Positions 37,112 through 48,194 of a stretch of DNA of 64,000 nt are shown in pieces. Each line of letters begins with the position of its first letter. The first letter of the stretch is position 1. The notes beneath the pieces were generated by a model. The model ran no database searches. It saw nothing but the letters and a program-made list of their open reading frames with translations, and was not told where the DNA came from. A program made the position numbers and the translations under genes. Source of the stretch: Microbacterium sp. Yaish 1 (lineage in GTDB: Bacteria; Actinomycetota; Actinomycetes; Actinomycetales; Microbacteriaceae); assembly GCF_002245215.1 (NCBI RefSeq), contig NZ_NPMR01000002.1:909557-973556 (forward strand), given 5' to 3'.

Positions 37112-38109
37112 TGTTCCTCCCCCTCCGGCCGGGGTGCCGCGTCGGGACCGGCCGCCCCGTCGACGACGGATCCCGCGTCGACCTCGCGCGGGTCGACCCA
37201 TCGCACGTTCTCATAGCGCTTGAACCACGAGACCTGCCGGCGCGCGTAGCGCCGCGTGAGGGCCTGCGTCTCGGCGATGGCCTCGCCCTCGCTCAGGTCG
37301 CCGCGCAGCTGCGCGACCGCCTGCGCGTAGCCGATGGCGCGGCCCGCCGTCACCCCGCGCTCGAGGCCCTGCCGCCGCAGCGCCTCGACCTCGTCGAGCA
37401 GCCCGGCGGCCCACATCCGCTCGACACGCGCGTCGAGCAACGAGACGAGCTCCTCGCGCGGCACCGCGGTGCCGATGATCCGCGTCCGAGGCGACCAGAG
37501 CACCGGCGCCTCGGGCAGCGCTCCGCCGTGGGTCCGTCCGCCCTGTGCCAGTACCTCGAGCGCGCGCACGACCCGCCGGCCGTTCCGCGGGTCGATGCGG
37601 TCGGCGGCGGCCGGGTCGGCGGCCCGCAGGCGCGCGAACAGCGGCTCCGCGCCGAAGCGTTCGAGTTCGTCCTCGAGGCTCGCGCGCAGCCGTTCATCGC
37701 GAGGCGGGAAACGGAAGTCGAACAGCACACTCGACGCGTACAGCCCGGAGCCCCCGACGAGGATCGCGTCCGCGCCCCGACCGTGGATCGCATCGATCGT
37801 GCGTCGCGCGAGCTCCTGGTACCACGCGACGGCGGCCTCTTCGGTGACGGCGAGCGCATCGAACAGATGGTGCGGGATGCCGCGGCGCTCGGCCTCGGGG
37901 ATCTTCGCCGTACCGATGTCCATGCCGCGGTACAGCTGCATCGCATCGACGTTGACGATCTCGGCGGGGCGTCCGCGGGCGGCGAGCGCTTCGGCGAGGT
38001 CGAGGGAGAGTCCGGTCTTACCGGTGCCCGTCGCCCCGAGGACGGCCCACAGGGTCGGTGCCGCGTCGGCCCTGCTGGCGCCGACGCCCGGGCTCGGAGC
38101 TGCGGTCAC
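37108..38109 (-). CDS. miaA: tRNA dimethylallyltransferase
   Basis: MiaA adds a dimethylallyl group to A37 of tRNAs reading UNN codons. The 333-residue protein has P-loop [16 protein letters not shown] near residue 25, [17 protein letters not shown] near 57 and [11 protein letters not shown] near 115, with [18 protein letters not shown] at the end. I choose the GTG that overlaps the miaB stop as GTGA; a longer reading would extend inside miaB. It acts one step before MiaB, encoded directly upstream. Confidence 0.94.
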   Translation of the reverse strand: MTAAPSPGVGASRADAAPTLWAVLGATGTGKTGLSLDLAEALAARGRPAEIVNVDAMQLYRGMDIGTAKIPEAERRGIPHHLFDALAVTEEAAVAWYQELARRTIDAIHGRGADAILVGGSGLYASSVLFDFRFPPRDERLRASLEDELERFGAEPLFARLRAADPAAADRIDPRNGRRVVRALEVLAQGGRTHGGALPEAPVLWSPRTRIIGTAVPREELVSLLDARVERMWAAGLLDEVEALRRQGLERGVTAGRAIGYAQAVAQLRGDLSEGEAIAETQALTRRYARRQVSWFKRYENVRWVDPREVDAGSVVDGAAGPDAAPRPEGEEQ

Positions 38110-39656
38110 ACTCCCACGCGCAGCGACGGGAGGCCGAGCGACACCGGTCGCGGACCGCCGTCCGGCGAGGCCGGAGCCGGCACACCGCATGACTCGGCCA
38201 GCGAGCGGTCCCACGCGTCACCGGCCCGGGTGCGACGGACGCGCAGCGGCGAGCCGTCCGCGCTGTCGGCGAGCAGATGGAACGGTGCGGCATGCGTGAC
38301 GGTCACGGTCACGACATCCCCCGGCCGCGGCGTCTGGGAGCCGTCGGGCACCTCGAAGTGCACGAGGCGGTTGTCCTCCGCCCGCCCGGTGAGCCGGTGC
38401 GTCTCGGCACCCTTCTTGCCCTCGGCCGACGACACCAGCACCTGGACCTCGCGACCGAGCTGCTTCTGGTTCTCCTCCAGCGCGATCCGGTCCTGCAGCG
38501 CGACGAGGCGTTCGTAGCGCTCCTGCACGACCGCCTTCGGCACCTGGTCCGGCATCGTCGCGGCGGGCGTGCCCTCGCGGATGGAGTACTGGAAGGTGAA
38601 CGCGCTCGCGAAACGGGACTGCTCCACCACCCGCAGCGTGTCCTCGAAGTCGGCGTCGGTCTCGCCGGGGAACCCGACGATGATGTCGGTCGAGATCGCG
38701 GCGTGCGGGATGCGCTCCCGCACCCGGTCGAGGATGCCGAGGAACTTCGAGCTGCGGTACGACCGGCGCATCGCCTTCAGGATGCTGTCCGAGCCCGACT
38801 GCAGCGGCATGTGCAGCTGCGGCATGACCGCCGGCGTCTCCGCCATCGCATCGATGACGTCGTCGGTGAACGCCGCCGGGTGCGGGCTCGTGAAGCGGAT
38901 GCGCTCGAGCCCGGGGATCTCCCCCGCCGCGCGCAGGAGCTTGCCGAACGCCTGGCGGTCGCCGAACTCGACGCCATAGCTGTTGACGTTCTGGCCGAGG
39001 AGCGTCACCTCGATCGCCCCGTCGTCGACGAGCAGACGGATCTCGTTCAGGATGTCGCCGGGACGACGGTCCTTCTCCTTGCCGCGCAGGTGCGGCACGA
39101 TGCAGAACGTGCAGGTGTTGTTGCAGCCGACCGAGATCGACACCCAGCCGCTGTAGACCGAGTCTCGCTTGGTCGGCAGGGTCGAGGGGAACGTCTCGAG
39201 TGACTCGAGGATCTCGAACTCGGCCTCGCCGTTGTGCCGCGCCCGCTCGAGCAGGCCCGGGAGGGCGCCCATGTTGTGGGTGCCGAAGACGACGTCGACC
39301 CACGGCGCCTTCTGCTGCACCGCCGTCTGGTCCATCTGCGCGAGGCAGCCGCCGACCGCGATCTGCATGCCCTCGTGCTTGTCCTTGCGCGACTTCAGGT
39401 GTCCGAGGGTGCCGTAGAGCTTGCCGGCGGCGTTGTCGCGCACGGCGCAGGTGTTGATGACGATCACGTCGGCCTCGGTGCCGGGATCGGCGGGCAGATA
39501 GCCCGCGCTCTCGAGCGATCCCGACAGGCGCTCGGAGTCGTGGACGTTCATCTGGCAGCCGAAGGTGCGCACCTCGTACGTGCGCGCGCGGCCGTCGGCG
39601 GTGCGCGCCGCGAGCGACGGCGCGATGAGAGTGGGTGCGCTCGAGGGAGTCGACAT
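38106..39656 (-). CDS. miaB: tRNA-2-methylthio-N6-dimethylallyladenosine synthase
   Basis: MiaB is a radical-SAM methylthiotransferase acting on i6A37 made by MiaA. The 516-residue protein has an N-terminal UPF0004 domain with cysteines in [14 protein letters not shown] and AVGGCLAQ (near 35, 70 and 103), the radical-SAM cluster [13 protein letters not shown] near 175 and a TRAM domain near 400-460. About 45 extra residues (from [11 protein letters not shown]) follow the TRAM domain; this tail is rich in Pro and Gly. The ATG has GAGGGA upstream. Confidence 0.96.
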   Translation of the reverse strand: MSTPSSAPTLIAPSLAARTADGRARTYEVRTFGCQMNVHDSERLSGSLESAGYLPADPGTEADVIVINTCAVRDNAAGKLYGTLGHLKSRKDKHEGMQIAVGGCLAQMDQTAVQQKAPWVDVVFGTHNMGALPGLLERARHNGEAEFEILESLETFPSTLPTKRDSVYSGWVSISVGCNNTCTFCIVPHLRGKEKDRRPGDILNEIRLLVDDGAIEVTLLGQNVNSYGVEFGDRQAFGKLLRAAGEIPGLERIRFTSPHPAAFTDDVIDAMAETPAVMPQLHMPLQSGSDSILKAMRRSYRSSKFLGILDRVRERIPHAAISTDIIVGFPGETDADFEDTLRVVEQSRFASAFTFQYSIREGTPAATMPDQVPKAVVQERYERLVALQDRIALEENQKQLGREVQVLVSSAEGKKGAETHRLTGRAEDNRLVHFEVPDGSQTPRPGDVVTVTVTHAAPFHLLADSADGSPLRVRRTRAGDAWDRSLAESCGVPAPASPDGGPRPVSLGLPSLRVGV

Positions 39657-39692
39657 GATTCCCTCATTCTACGATCGCGCTCGTCGGCACCG

Positions 39693-41450
39693 TCAGGGCG
39701 CCGTGACCGGCCCCGCCGTCGCCGTCGCGAACGTCGTGGTCGCGACACCACCGAGCCCGTCGGCGAGGCCCAGCCGCAGGGCCGCGACCTTGTACTCCGC
39801 GGTCGACTCGCCCGAGGCCGCCGTGAAGGTCGCGTCCGGTGGGGCGTTCGGCTGGTCGGGCTGCACGTTGACCATCAGTGACACGACCGACGGCAGGGCG
39901 GCGATCACACCGCCGAGCGCCGTCGTCACGGCGTTCACCGCGGTCGCGAGCGTGCTGCCGAGGGTCGTCAGCGCCCCGGTCACCGTGGTGGTGACGATGT
40001 TCGCCAGGGCGGAGACGAGGCCGCCGCCCAGGTTCCCGACGGTCGACAGCAGCTGCGAGACGTTGGGCAGACCGAGAGCGCCGAGGAGAGTGTCGATCGG
40101 TCCGATCGCGCCGGCGGCTTCCGCGTCGATCGTGAGCACCGCGGTCCCGTCCAGCAGGGCTCCGAGCGGACCGACGAAGCCGACATCGGCGGACAGGATG
40201 TTCAGCCCCGGAAGGTTGACCAGCGGCGGGATGGAGACTCCCGGCGCCGCCACGACGGCTTCGAGCGCGATCGTGACCGTCGCGTCGCGGAGTTCCGCGG
40301 TGAGTGCGGCGACGATCTGAGACGTCCAGTTGTCGAGCAGGGCGCCGGCCCGGTCGACGATCGGGTTCAGTACCGCGTCGTTGAGGACGACCTCGGTATT
40401 GGGAGGCGCATTGTTCAGCGACGGCAGCAGGGCGTCGAGATCGACGTCGATCGTGCCCGCCTGCAGATCGATCGTGACGACGCCGTCGGTGAGCGGCGTG
40501 TTCAGAAGCGTGGCGACCGACCCCAGCAGGTCGAGTCCCGTGATGGAGACGTTGCCGCCGACCGTCGTGGTGAGGACGCCGGGAAGTCCTGCGTCGATCC
40601 CGGCTCCGATGGACGAGCCGATGAGTCCCCCCGGTCCCGTCAGCTGAGCGACGGCGGCACCGAGCGTGTTCACGGCGGCCGTGGTCGTGCTCACCAGGCT
40701 CTCGACGACCGGCGCATCGAGCTGCAGGCCGAGTCCGGCGATGCCGTAGTCACGGACGACGGCGCTTGCGGGCGCGGTGTCGCCCCAGAGCTGATCGCGC
40801 AGCAGCGCGCACCCGTCGATCTGAGAGCTCGCCGCGACGGCGCCGATCTCGAGATTCGCGTCGGCGATGCCCGCGACAGCCGGAAGGATGCCGCTGAGCC
40901 CGACGCGCGCGCGGGCGGGAAGGGACGCCGGCGGTGTCGTGTCCGATACCAGCACGGCGCCCGAGTCGTTGATGAGTCCGGACGCGCCCGCGACCGATCC
41001 GTCCGTGGCTACCCTCGCGTACTGGTTCACGGCGCCGAGGGCAGCTCCCGGCAGCCCCACGGTGAAACCGGTGAGGTCGACGTTGATCGCGCCCAGTGCC
41101 GTGACATCGAACGGATTGGCGTACACGTAGGAGTCGGGGGGAACCGACCCGAGGTCGACCGCGTTGCTCGGCGAGACGGTGACATCGCGCGCACCGTCGA
41201 GCGCGAGGGCCATCTGCTCGAGGTCGGCGATCGCATCGAGGTCGAGCCCCAGAAGCGAGCCGCTCAGGAACCGGCCGGACGCGACGGCCCCGAAGCCCGT
41301 GCCGTCCGTGCAGTCGAGCGTCGAGGTGCCCACCTGTCCGTGCACCCATTCCGGGGTGTTCCACGCGGCGGTCGTCGCCGTGACCGTCATCGGCAGGCCC
41401 ACGATGGCGACCGCGGCGATCGCGACGGCGGATCGGGTTCGGGTCTTCAT
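39693..41450 (-). CDS. choice-of-anchor G family exported protein with SipW-like signal
   Basis: The 585-residue protein has a signal-like head (KTRTRSAVAIAAVAIVGLPM) then ATTAAWNTPEWVHGQVGTST, which closely parallels AAWTDTEWVFGG...VGTST of the other exported protein in this operon. The body is rich in Gly, Ala, Leu, Thr and Val, with almost no Lys, and has the look of the choice-of-anchor G family (IDGCALLRDQLWGD, DYGIAGLGLQLDAPVV). It has no membrane anchor at the end (ATAGPVTAP), so it is secreted or held by partners. GGAGG before the ATG and an ATGA overlap tie it to the LPxTG gene. Likely a surface or matrix component. Confidence 0.8.
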   Translation of the reverse strand: MKTRTRSAVAIAAVAIVGLPMTVTATTAAWNTPEWVHGQVGTSTLDCTDGTGFGAVASGRFLSGSLLGLDLDAIADLEQMALALDGARDVTVSPSNAVDLGSVPPDSYVYANPFDVTALGAINVDLTGFTVGLPGAALGAVNQYARVATDGSVAGASGLINDSGAVLVSDTTPPASLPARARVGLSGILPAVAGIADANLEIGAVAASSQIDGCALLRDQLWGDTAPASAVVRDYGIAGLGLQLDAPVVESLVSTTTAAVNTLGAAVAQLTGPGGLIGSSIGAGIDAGLPGVLTTTVGGNVSITGLDLLGSVATLLNTPLTDGVVTIDLQAGTIDVDLDALLPSLNNAPPNTEVVLNDAVLNPIVDRAGALLDNWTSQIVAALTAELRDATVTIALEAVVAAPGVSIPPLVNLPGLNILSADVGFVGPLGALLDGTAVLTIDAEAAGAIGPIDTLLGALGLPNVSQLLSTVGNLGGGLVSALANIVTTTVTGALTTLGSTLATAVNAVTTALGGVIAALPSVVSLMVNVQPDQPNAPPDATFTAASGESTAEYKVAALRLGLADGLGGVATTTFATATAGPVTAP

Positions 41451-42199
41451 GCGCGGACCTCCCGGCGGTGCAGGCGCAGGGCGAGCCCCGCGGCGAGGAG
41501 ACCTCCGGCGAGCGCCAGCACCGCTGCCAGAGCGGACGGGTCGCCACCGGTCGCCGGGAGTCCGGGCAGACCGGTCACCGGCGCCGGGGATGGCGGCACC
41601 GGCGGAACGACATCGTCGATCGCGACGGCGGTGAGCCCCACACCGATGCGACCGGTCAGTCCCATCAGGGTCGTGTCGGCCCGCGCCTCGGCGCTGTCCT
41701 CGACGGCGAGCGTCACGAGCAGGCTGACGGGCGCGTCCGCCGCGAGCGCCGGAAGGTCGAAAGTCGGACTGGATGATCGGTAGTCGTGGGCCGGGGTCGC
41801 GACCGTGAGGAGGTCGGCGCCCGATGCGCAGACCGGCGCGTCGGGCAGCCCCGTCCACTCCTTCGCGCAGGACTGCACGGTGACCTCGAGGCCGCGCGGG
41901 TGCGCGACGAGGTCGCCGTCCTTGCGCAGTTCGAGAGCGAGGGTCGCGCTCGACGCATCCTCGAGACGCGCCTGCACCTGCCAGGCGTACGGGTCGCCGG
42001 GGCTCAGATCGGTGAAATCCACGGGATAGGGGTCGGAAGCCAGCACGAGACGTCCGGGCGCCCCCGTCTCGGGAACCGCCACGAGAGCCGCGGCGGCGGC
42101 TCCCGCCAGCAGCACGGTTCCCATCACGAGAAGCGCGACGGAAGCCGAGGCGGCCGTCATGACGGCTGCGCGGTGGCCGTGCGCCGATGCACGTTTCAT
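41447..42199 (-). CDS. surface protein with LPxTG-like sorting signal
   Basis: The 250-residue protein has an N-terminal membrane segment (ASVALLVMGTVLLAGAAAAALV), a beta-rich exterior of about 150 residues with one Cys pair (SCAKEW, APVCAS), a proline stretch (VVPPVPPSPAPVTG) and the C-terminal sorting pattern LPATGG, hydrophobic helix, HRREVRA. It should be fixed to the wall or left in the membrane; no sortase gene is in the window. The operon suggests it anchors or scaffolds the two secreted neighbours. The ATG has GAGAGG just before it. Confidence 0.78.
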   Translation of the reverse strand: MKRASAHGHRAAVMTAASASVALLVMGTVLLAGAAAAALVAVPETGAPGRLVLASDPYPVDFTDLSPGDPYAWQVQARLEDASSATLALELRKDGDLVAHPRGLEVTVQSCAKEWTGLPDAPVCASGADLLTVATPAHDYRSSSPTFDLPALAADAPVSLLVTLAVEDSAEARADTTLMGLTGRIGVGLTAVAIDDVVPPVPPSPAPVTGLPGLPATGGDPSALAAVLALAGGLLAAGLALRLHRREVRA

Positions 42200-42213
42200 G
42201 GACCTCTCCCTGT

Positions 42214-42819
42214 TCAGGTCTCGACGACGCCGGCGTGGGCACGCGCCCGGGTCGGCCAGAGCGCCCAGGCGATCGCGAGAGCGATCAGGATGCTGGCCGC
42301 CATCATCACGAGCGGCGTCTGCGCCCACAGTGCGATCGAGCCGAGCACCGGGGCGGACACGAGCACGCGGGGCGCCTCGTCGACGACGTAGGTCTGGCTG
42401 TCCGCGAAGTCGTTGTCGTCTCCCTGGAGCGTCAGTTCGCGTTCATCCGGCGCGGTGGCGACGGCATCGATGGCGACGATCCGGTGCGTCACCGGCTGGC
42501 CGGTGTCGGGGCGAGGGACGGTCACGACGTCGCCGATGCGCAGGTCGGCTGCGGGCGTCAGCTGCGAGACAGCCGCGGCCCCGACGGGCATCGTCGGCGA
42601 CATCGAGCCGGTGACGAAGACGACGATCGACAGGCCCCAGATCCAGGCGGCCAGGAGCCAGGCGATCGTGACGATCCCGACCACGCCGATCAGCGTGATC
42701 ACGACATCGCGGATCCGGCCGAGCCGGGAGGAACCGTCGGTAGCGGCTCCTCCCGGGTAGGCTGTGCCGCCACCGTCGAGTGCGCCCGCGGCGTCGTCGG
42801 TGATGGCGCGCGTCGACAC
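42214..42819 (-). CDS. sipW: SipW-type (ER-like) signal peptidase I
   Basis: The 201-residue membrane protease has a polar head, a membrane helix (VVITLIGVVGIVTIAWLLAA, near residues 38-57), the nucleophile in VFVTGSMSPTMPVG near 73, the His of PVTHRIVAI near 112 and LQGDDNDFAD near 133, and a second C-terminal helix. Histidine in place of the usual catalytic lysine marks the ER/SipW type, which in Bacillus processes TasA and TapA. GTG start with GGAG 11 bases upstream is the best choice. It lies between genes for its presumed substrates. Confidence 0.88.
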   Translation of the reverse strand: MSTRAITDDAAGALDGGGTAYPGGAATDGSSRLGRIRDVVITLIGVVGIVTIAWLLAAWIWGLSIVVFVTGSMSPTMPVGAAAVSQLTPAADLRIGDVVTVPRPDTGQPVTHRIVAIDAVATAPDERELTLQGDDNDFADSQTYVVDEAPRVLVSAPVLGSIALWAQTPLVMMAASILIALAIAWALWPTRARAHAGVVET

Positions 42820-42824
42820 GGTGA

Positions 42825-43514
42825 TCAGGACTCCGCCTGGAACTCCCACGCGGGGGCCACGGTCAGCCCCATGTAGTCGTCGAGCGTCGTGCCCGGTGCG
42901 AGCGTCAGCGGATCCGGCAGCGAGATCTCGAAGCAGTAGACCTGCGTGCTGCCTGCGTCGGCGACCAGCGGCTGGCTGGCGCTCCCCCCGGTCGTCGCGA
43001 GAGGGCCGTCGGCGATGAGGGTCGCTGCCGCCCCGGCGGCGAAGGCGGTCGCGTCGCACGTGAAGGCAGCCGTGGCCGTCGCGACGCGCACGTTCATAGC
43101 GCCGAACAGGAGCCCCGCGGCATCGTTGGTGGTGACCCCTGCCGCCGGGACGCCTGCCTGAAGTTCGACGTCGCCGGCGATCGAGCCGGGTGCCGTCCGC
43201 AGCGCGACGGCCGCGTACACGGTGTCGCCGGGAGTCAGGTTCAGGGCATCCGGACCGAACACGATCTCACCGCCGGGGTTGTTCGGCTCGTCCACCCAGT
43301 CGGCCGCCGTGGTGAACGGCGCGACGGTGTTCTGCTGGACGGAGAACGTCGACGTACCGACCCCGGGGCCGCCGGCGCCGTTGCCGCCGAAGACCCATTC
43401 GGTGTCGGTCCAGGCAGCGAGCGTCGCGGTGACACCCAGCCCCAGTGCTGCCCCGCCGGCGGCGATGGCGAAGACCTTGCGGCGGGTCGTCCCCCGTGTG
43501 GTCGGAGTGTTCAT
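42825..43514 (-). CDS. SipW-dependent-type exported protein (TasA/CalY-like candidate)
   Basis: The 229-residue protein opens TRRKVFAIAAGGAALGLGVTATLAAWTDTEW, a SipW-type signal whose cut probably falls before or near AAWTD. The mature part is beta-rich, low in charge, with two cysteines far apart (TCDATAF, VYCFEIS), compatible with a TasA/camelysin-like jelly-roll fold, but I cannot prove homology. It is the first gene of the operon, usual for the major structural product. The ATG has GGGGGA upstream; TAGCGT (43582-43577) is the likely -10, about 60 bp before it. Confidence 0.78.
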   Translation of the reverse strand: MNTPTTRGTTRRKVFAIAAGGAALGLGVTATLAAWTDTEWVFGGNGAGGPGVGTSTFSVQQNTVAPFTTAADWVDEPNNPGGEIVFGPDALNLTPGDTVYAAVALRTAPGSIAGDVELQAGVPAAGVTTNDAAGLLFGAMNVRVATATAAFTCDATAFAAGAAATLIADGPLATTGGSASQPLVADAGSTQVYCFEISLPDPLTLAPGTTLDDYMGLTVAPAWEFQAES

Positions 43515-43666
43515 GTGCGGAGTCCCCCTCGTGTCGACCGGCCTCGTGTCAGCCGGATTCGGTGCGGTTCGAGGTGACGCTAGGAACGGCGACGGTGACG
43601 CGACAGCAGTTCGCCGCGGGTTCGGTGGTGAATTGCGTAGCGACCCCGGCACGTGACCTCGACCGG

Positions 43667-43763
43667 CTGCGTGGACACGCAGCAGAACCGGTAGTCCTCA
43701 GTGCCGCCTCAGTAGTCCGAATCGGGTATACCGATAGTCCGGGTCGGGTCGGCTGGGTAGGTT
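43667..43763. promoter_or_regulatory. control region between the sipW operon and its LuxR-type regulator
   Basis: Three TAGTCC copies start at 43692, 43713 and 43735, i.e. 21 and 22 bp apart on one face of the helix; the last two extend to AGTCCGNNTCGGGT. The third occupies the -35 position for TAGGTT (43758-43763) with 17 bp between. A 16-bp palindrome, CTGCGTG-GA-CACGCAG (43667-43682), lies beside them. The set looks like binding sites for the adjacent regulator. The rest of the 292-bp gap shows nothing else. Confidence 0.6.
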
Positions 43764-43806
43764 GTGAAAAAACCCGAAACTCGCTGGGGAGAGGAGCTGG
43801 GGTTGC

Positions 43807-46389
43807 ATGACACGGTGGGAGCAGGCGCACAGGTCGCGACGGAGTGATCACGAAGGAGACGACGTCATCGGGGACGGACGGCGTCCGGATGCCGTCGCGG
43901 ACGCGCTCCTCGGCGGTCGATCGATCGTCATGGGCGGGCCGCTCGGGTCGGGGAAGAGCTATCTGCGCGCGCGTGTCGTCGATGCTCTCCGGCAACGGGG
44001 AGTCGATCCGATCGTCGTCCGCGCGTCCGCCGTGCTGCGACGCACGTACGCCGATGCCCTCGCGGCTGCATCCGATTCTCGGGCCCTCGCGCTGCTGCGC
44101 GACGAGCCCACCCCGCCATCGACGATCATCGTGGTCGACGATGCCCAGGAACTCGACGCGACGTCGCTCGCCGCGGTCTTCCGCGCGGTTCATTCGAACC
44201 GCGCGACCGCCCTCATCGCGGTGACCGAGCCCCGGCTCCCCACCGCCAGCCGTCACGACGTGGTCGACGTGATCCACGACCTGTGGCTCTCCGGGAACGC
44301 GGACCGGATCGAGCTCCCGCGGCTCTCGCCAGGCGATGCCGACCGGCTTCTGACGGTCTTCGCACCGCACGACCCTTTCGACAGCGTCACGCGCGCCGCG
44401 ATCCTCTGGTCGGCGGACGGCTCGCGACTCCTGCTGCGCGCGCTCGTCGACGCGGGTCTCGCCGCATTGGCCGAGAACCGCGATCCGATCGCGGCCATCG
44501 CGGACGACGCATCGCACGGAGCCCTCGCGGCGGTGCTCCACGCCCACATGCGCGACCTCGACGACGAGCAGCTGCGCGCCCTGGTCCTCATCGACCGGGC
44601 GGCCGGGATCGCACGGGCCGACGCGACCCGGCTCGCTCGCGCCGCCGTCGTGCACGAGCTGCGGGTCTCGGGTCTGGTCTACGACGACGGCAGCACGAGT
44701 CACCGTCTCACCGCCAACCGGGTGCTGGCTCGGGCCGCCGAGCGGGCTCTGGGGCGAGACGTCTCCGAGGCAGTCGTCTCGGAGGCCCTGGACCGACTGC
44801 TGCGCGACGAAGGCCGGTGGTGGAGCACGCCCCTCGCCCGTCTCCTCGCGGATCGATGGGTGCGGACGGTCACCCGTCCCGCCGATCTCGACGGGGTGTC
44901 TCAGGGACTCGTCGAGCGCGTCATCCTCGACGCCGCACGCGAGGCGAACGACGCCGGTGATGCGTCGGATGCCGCGGCCTACGCCGCGTGGATGAGAGCC
45001 GACATCACCGTCCCCGCGATCATGCTCGAACACCGTTTCGCCGTCGCGAGGCTCGGCGCCCCGCCCACCGAGGATCGCGTGCTCGACGTCGCTGCGGATG
45101 AGCGCCGGCGGGCTCGCGCGCTCGTCACGTTCCCCTCGGTGAACGACACCGCGGCCGCACGAACGAGCAGCAGCGCGGCCGGCCGCGGTTCTCTCCTCCG
45201 CGCGCGTCAGGCCGTCGCGGATCTGCGTCTGCGGGACGCCGTCGTGTTGACGGAGCACGTGCGGCGCGATCCGGACACGTCGTGCCTGCGAGACCGTGTC
45301 GACGTCGAAATGCTCACGGGCATGGCACGTGCCTACCTGGGCGAGACCTCCGCGATGCTCGAGGCCCTGAACCGCGCGATGCGCCTGTTCGCTTCGGGCG
45401 CGAGCTTCGACGACACCTTCGACCGCCTCTCCGCGAGGTCGTACGACCTCGCGTGCCGCACCGTCGCCGGGACGGATGATGCGGAAGCCGTCGACCGCCT
45501 GGCCTTCGAACGGGATATGGCCGTGCGTGCGGGCGGCTCCGCGCTCGCGGCCGCATCGCTCGCGGCCGTGCTCGTCGAGATCAGACGCGGACGGGTGCTC
45601 TCAGCCCGACGCGAGCTGCACGCTGCCGCCGCGCGCGCCCCCTACCGGGGCGGGGAGTCGCTCGCGATGATCGAGCTCGAGACCGCCTACGGGTTGGCGC
45701 TCTTCGGGCATCCTCACGAGGCGAGGCAGGCGCTCGATGCTGTCGATGTGTCCTCCTCGGCGAGCCGGATGCTGCAGCATTCCCTCGTCTCGACGTCATC
45801 GGTCGTGGCCGCCGCCGACGGACGCATCGACGAGGCCCGCTCCTACGCCGCCGACTCGTGGGCCCTCAGCAGCGCGACGGATGCCGTGATGCTCCAGATC
45901 CGCGACGCGCACCGCCTCGCCGTCCTCGGCCACCCTTACGCAGAGCAGACCCTCGCCGAGGTCCGCGCCGCGGCCGAACGCGTCGAAGCGCCGACGGCGC
46001 ACGCGCTTCTGCGCGATGCAGAGGCGGCGATCGCGGATGGGACAGGCGCGGGAAAGCTGTCCGCGCAGGTCCTGCAGCGTCTTCGCGCCGCCCTCTCGAT
46101 CCGCGAGGAGCACGACGTCGACGCGACGGGGGCACCCCCCATTGCGACCACCGCGCTGACCGCGCGCGAGCGCGAGATCGCTCACCTCGTCGAGAGAGGA
46201 CTGTCGAACCGACGCATCGCGGAGGTCCTCTTCGTCTCCGTCCGCACGGTCGAATCGCACATCTATCAGGCGCGGGCGAAAGTCGGAGCGGCGACGCGAC
46301 GGGAGCTGGGAGCGATCGTCGCCCACGACGGCCAGGCCCACGACGACGGATCGGCCCCGCCCCGGAGGCAGATGAACGCCGGGGGCTGA
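43807..46389 (+). CDS. large STAND-type LuxR family transcriptional regulator
   Basis: The 860-residue protein has an N-terminal AAA/STAND ATPase: Walker A GGPLGSGKSY near residue 43, Walker B TIIVVDDAQEL near 105, and a winged-helix-like part near 265-300. The middle (about 420-780) is alpha-helical and TPR-like, e.g. SLAAVLVEIRRGRVLSARRELHAAAAR. The end is a LuxR HTH, LTAREREIAHLVERGLSNRR then VSVRTVESHIYQ near 785-835. Such MalT-like proteins switch on genes when a ligand and ATP let them oligomerise. Divergence from the sipW operon makes that operon, and probably itself, the target. GAGGAG supports the ATG. Confidence 0.85.
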   Translation: MTRWEQAHRSRRSDHEGDDVIGDGRRPDAVADALLGGRSIVMGGPLGSGKSYLRARVVDALRQRGVDPIVVRASAVLRRTYADALAAASDSRALALLRDEPTPPSTIIVVDDAQELDATSLAAVFRAVHSNRATALIAVTEPRLPTASRHDVVDVIHDLWLSGNADRIELPRLSPGDADRLLTVFAPHDPFDSVTRAAILWSADGSRLLLRALVDAGLAALAENRDPIAAIADDASHGALAAVLHAHMRDLDDEQLRALVLIDRAAGIARADATRLARAAVVHELRVSGLVYDDGSTSHRLTANRVLARAAERALGRDVSEAVVSEALDRLLRDEGRWWSTPLARLLADRWVRTVTRPADLDGVSQGLVERVILDAAREANDAGDASDAAAYAAWMRADITVPAIMLEHRFAVARLGAPPTEDRVLDVAADERRRARALVTFPSVNDTAAARTSSSAAGRGSLLRARQAVADLRLRDAVVLTEHVRRDPDTSCLRDRVDVEMLTGMARAYLGETSAMLEALNRAMRLFASGASFDDTFDRLSARSYDLACRTVAGTDDAEAVDRLAFERDMAVRAGGSALAAASLAAVLVEIRRGRVLSARRELHAAAARAPYRGGESLAMIELETAYGLALFGHPHEARQALDAVDVSSSASRMLQHSLVSTSSVVAAADGRIDEARSYAADSWALSSATDAVMLQIRDAHRLAVLGHPYAEQTLAEVRAAAERVEAPTAHALLRDAEAAIADGTGAGKLSAQVLQRLRAALSIREEHDVDATGAPPIATTALTAREREIAHLVERGLSNRRIAEVLFVSVRTVESHIYQARAKVGAATRRELGAIVAHDGQAHDDGSAPPRRQMNAGG

Positions 46390-46401
46390 GGGCCGAGGCG
46401 G

Positions 46402-47102
46402 TCAGGCGTCGTCGCCGGACAGCGCCTGACGGGCAGCGTCGAGCGCCACCGAACCGCGGAAACCACGCCGTGCCAGTTGTCCGTGCAGACGCCGCAGGGC
46501 CACATCGTGATCGAGACCGGACATGCCCCGAGCGCGCTGCCGCGCGAACTCGAGAGCGCGCTCTGCCTCGTCGTCGGGCAGCGAGGCCATGGCGATGTCG
46601 ATGACCTCGCGGTCGAGTCCCCGGCGCGCCAGGGTCTGCGCGACCGCTGTCGCTCCCTGCGCCTTGCGCCCGAGCGCCCCGTCGAGCAGTTGCTCGGCCA
46701 GCCGGCTGTCGTCGAGATAGCCGTTGTCGAGGAATGCGGCGATGATCGCGTCGGCTTCGGCATCGTCGAGTTCGGCCTCGCGCAGGACGTCACGAGCCTC
46801 GCGCACCGAGAGAGACCGGCCGCGCAGCCGCTTGAGCAGCGTGCGTTCAGCGCGCGCACGCCCGGCCGTCCCATCAGCGCGCGGCGCGGCCGCCGACTCC
46901 CGAGGAGCCGATCGGAGCGCAGGCGCCGCGGCCGACGCCGCCGTGCGCGGGTCGGCGGTCCAGGTCGTGTGCCAGCGTGAGCTGTCGTCCGATTCAGCCG
47001 CGCTGCCGCGCCGCGGCTCTGACGCCGCGGCATCCGCCGCGCCGAAGAGTGGGATGACGGGGGCGAGACGCTCGGCCTCACCCCCGTCGCGATCCGTACC
47101 GC

Positions 47103-47106
<4 letters not shown>
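46402..47106 (-). CDS. recX: RecA regulator RecX
   Basis: RecX caps RecA filaments and limits recombination. Of 234 residues, the first 80 are low-complexity and acidic/alanine-rich; the RecX three-helix repeats follow ([48 protein letters not shown], then [15 protein letters not shown] and [23 protein letters not shown]). ATG overlaps the recA stop, so RecX is made in ratio with RecA. Confidence 0.92.
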
Positions 47107-48155
<1,049 letters not shown>

Positions 48156-48194
48156 GGCGTGCTCCTTATGCTCGCGTTTCCGACGCCTGTAGGC

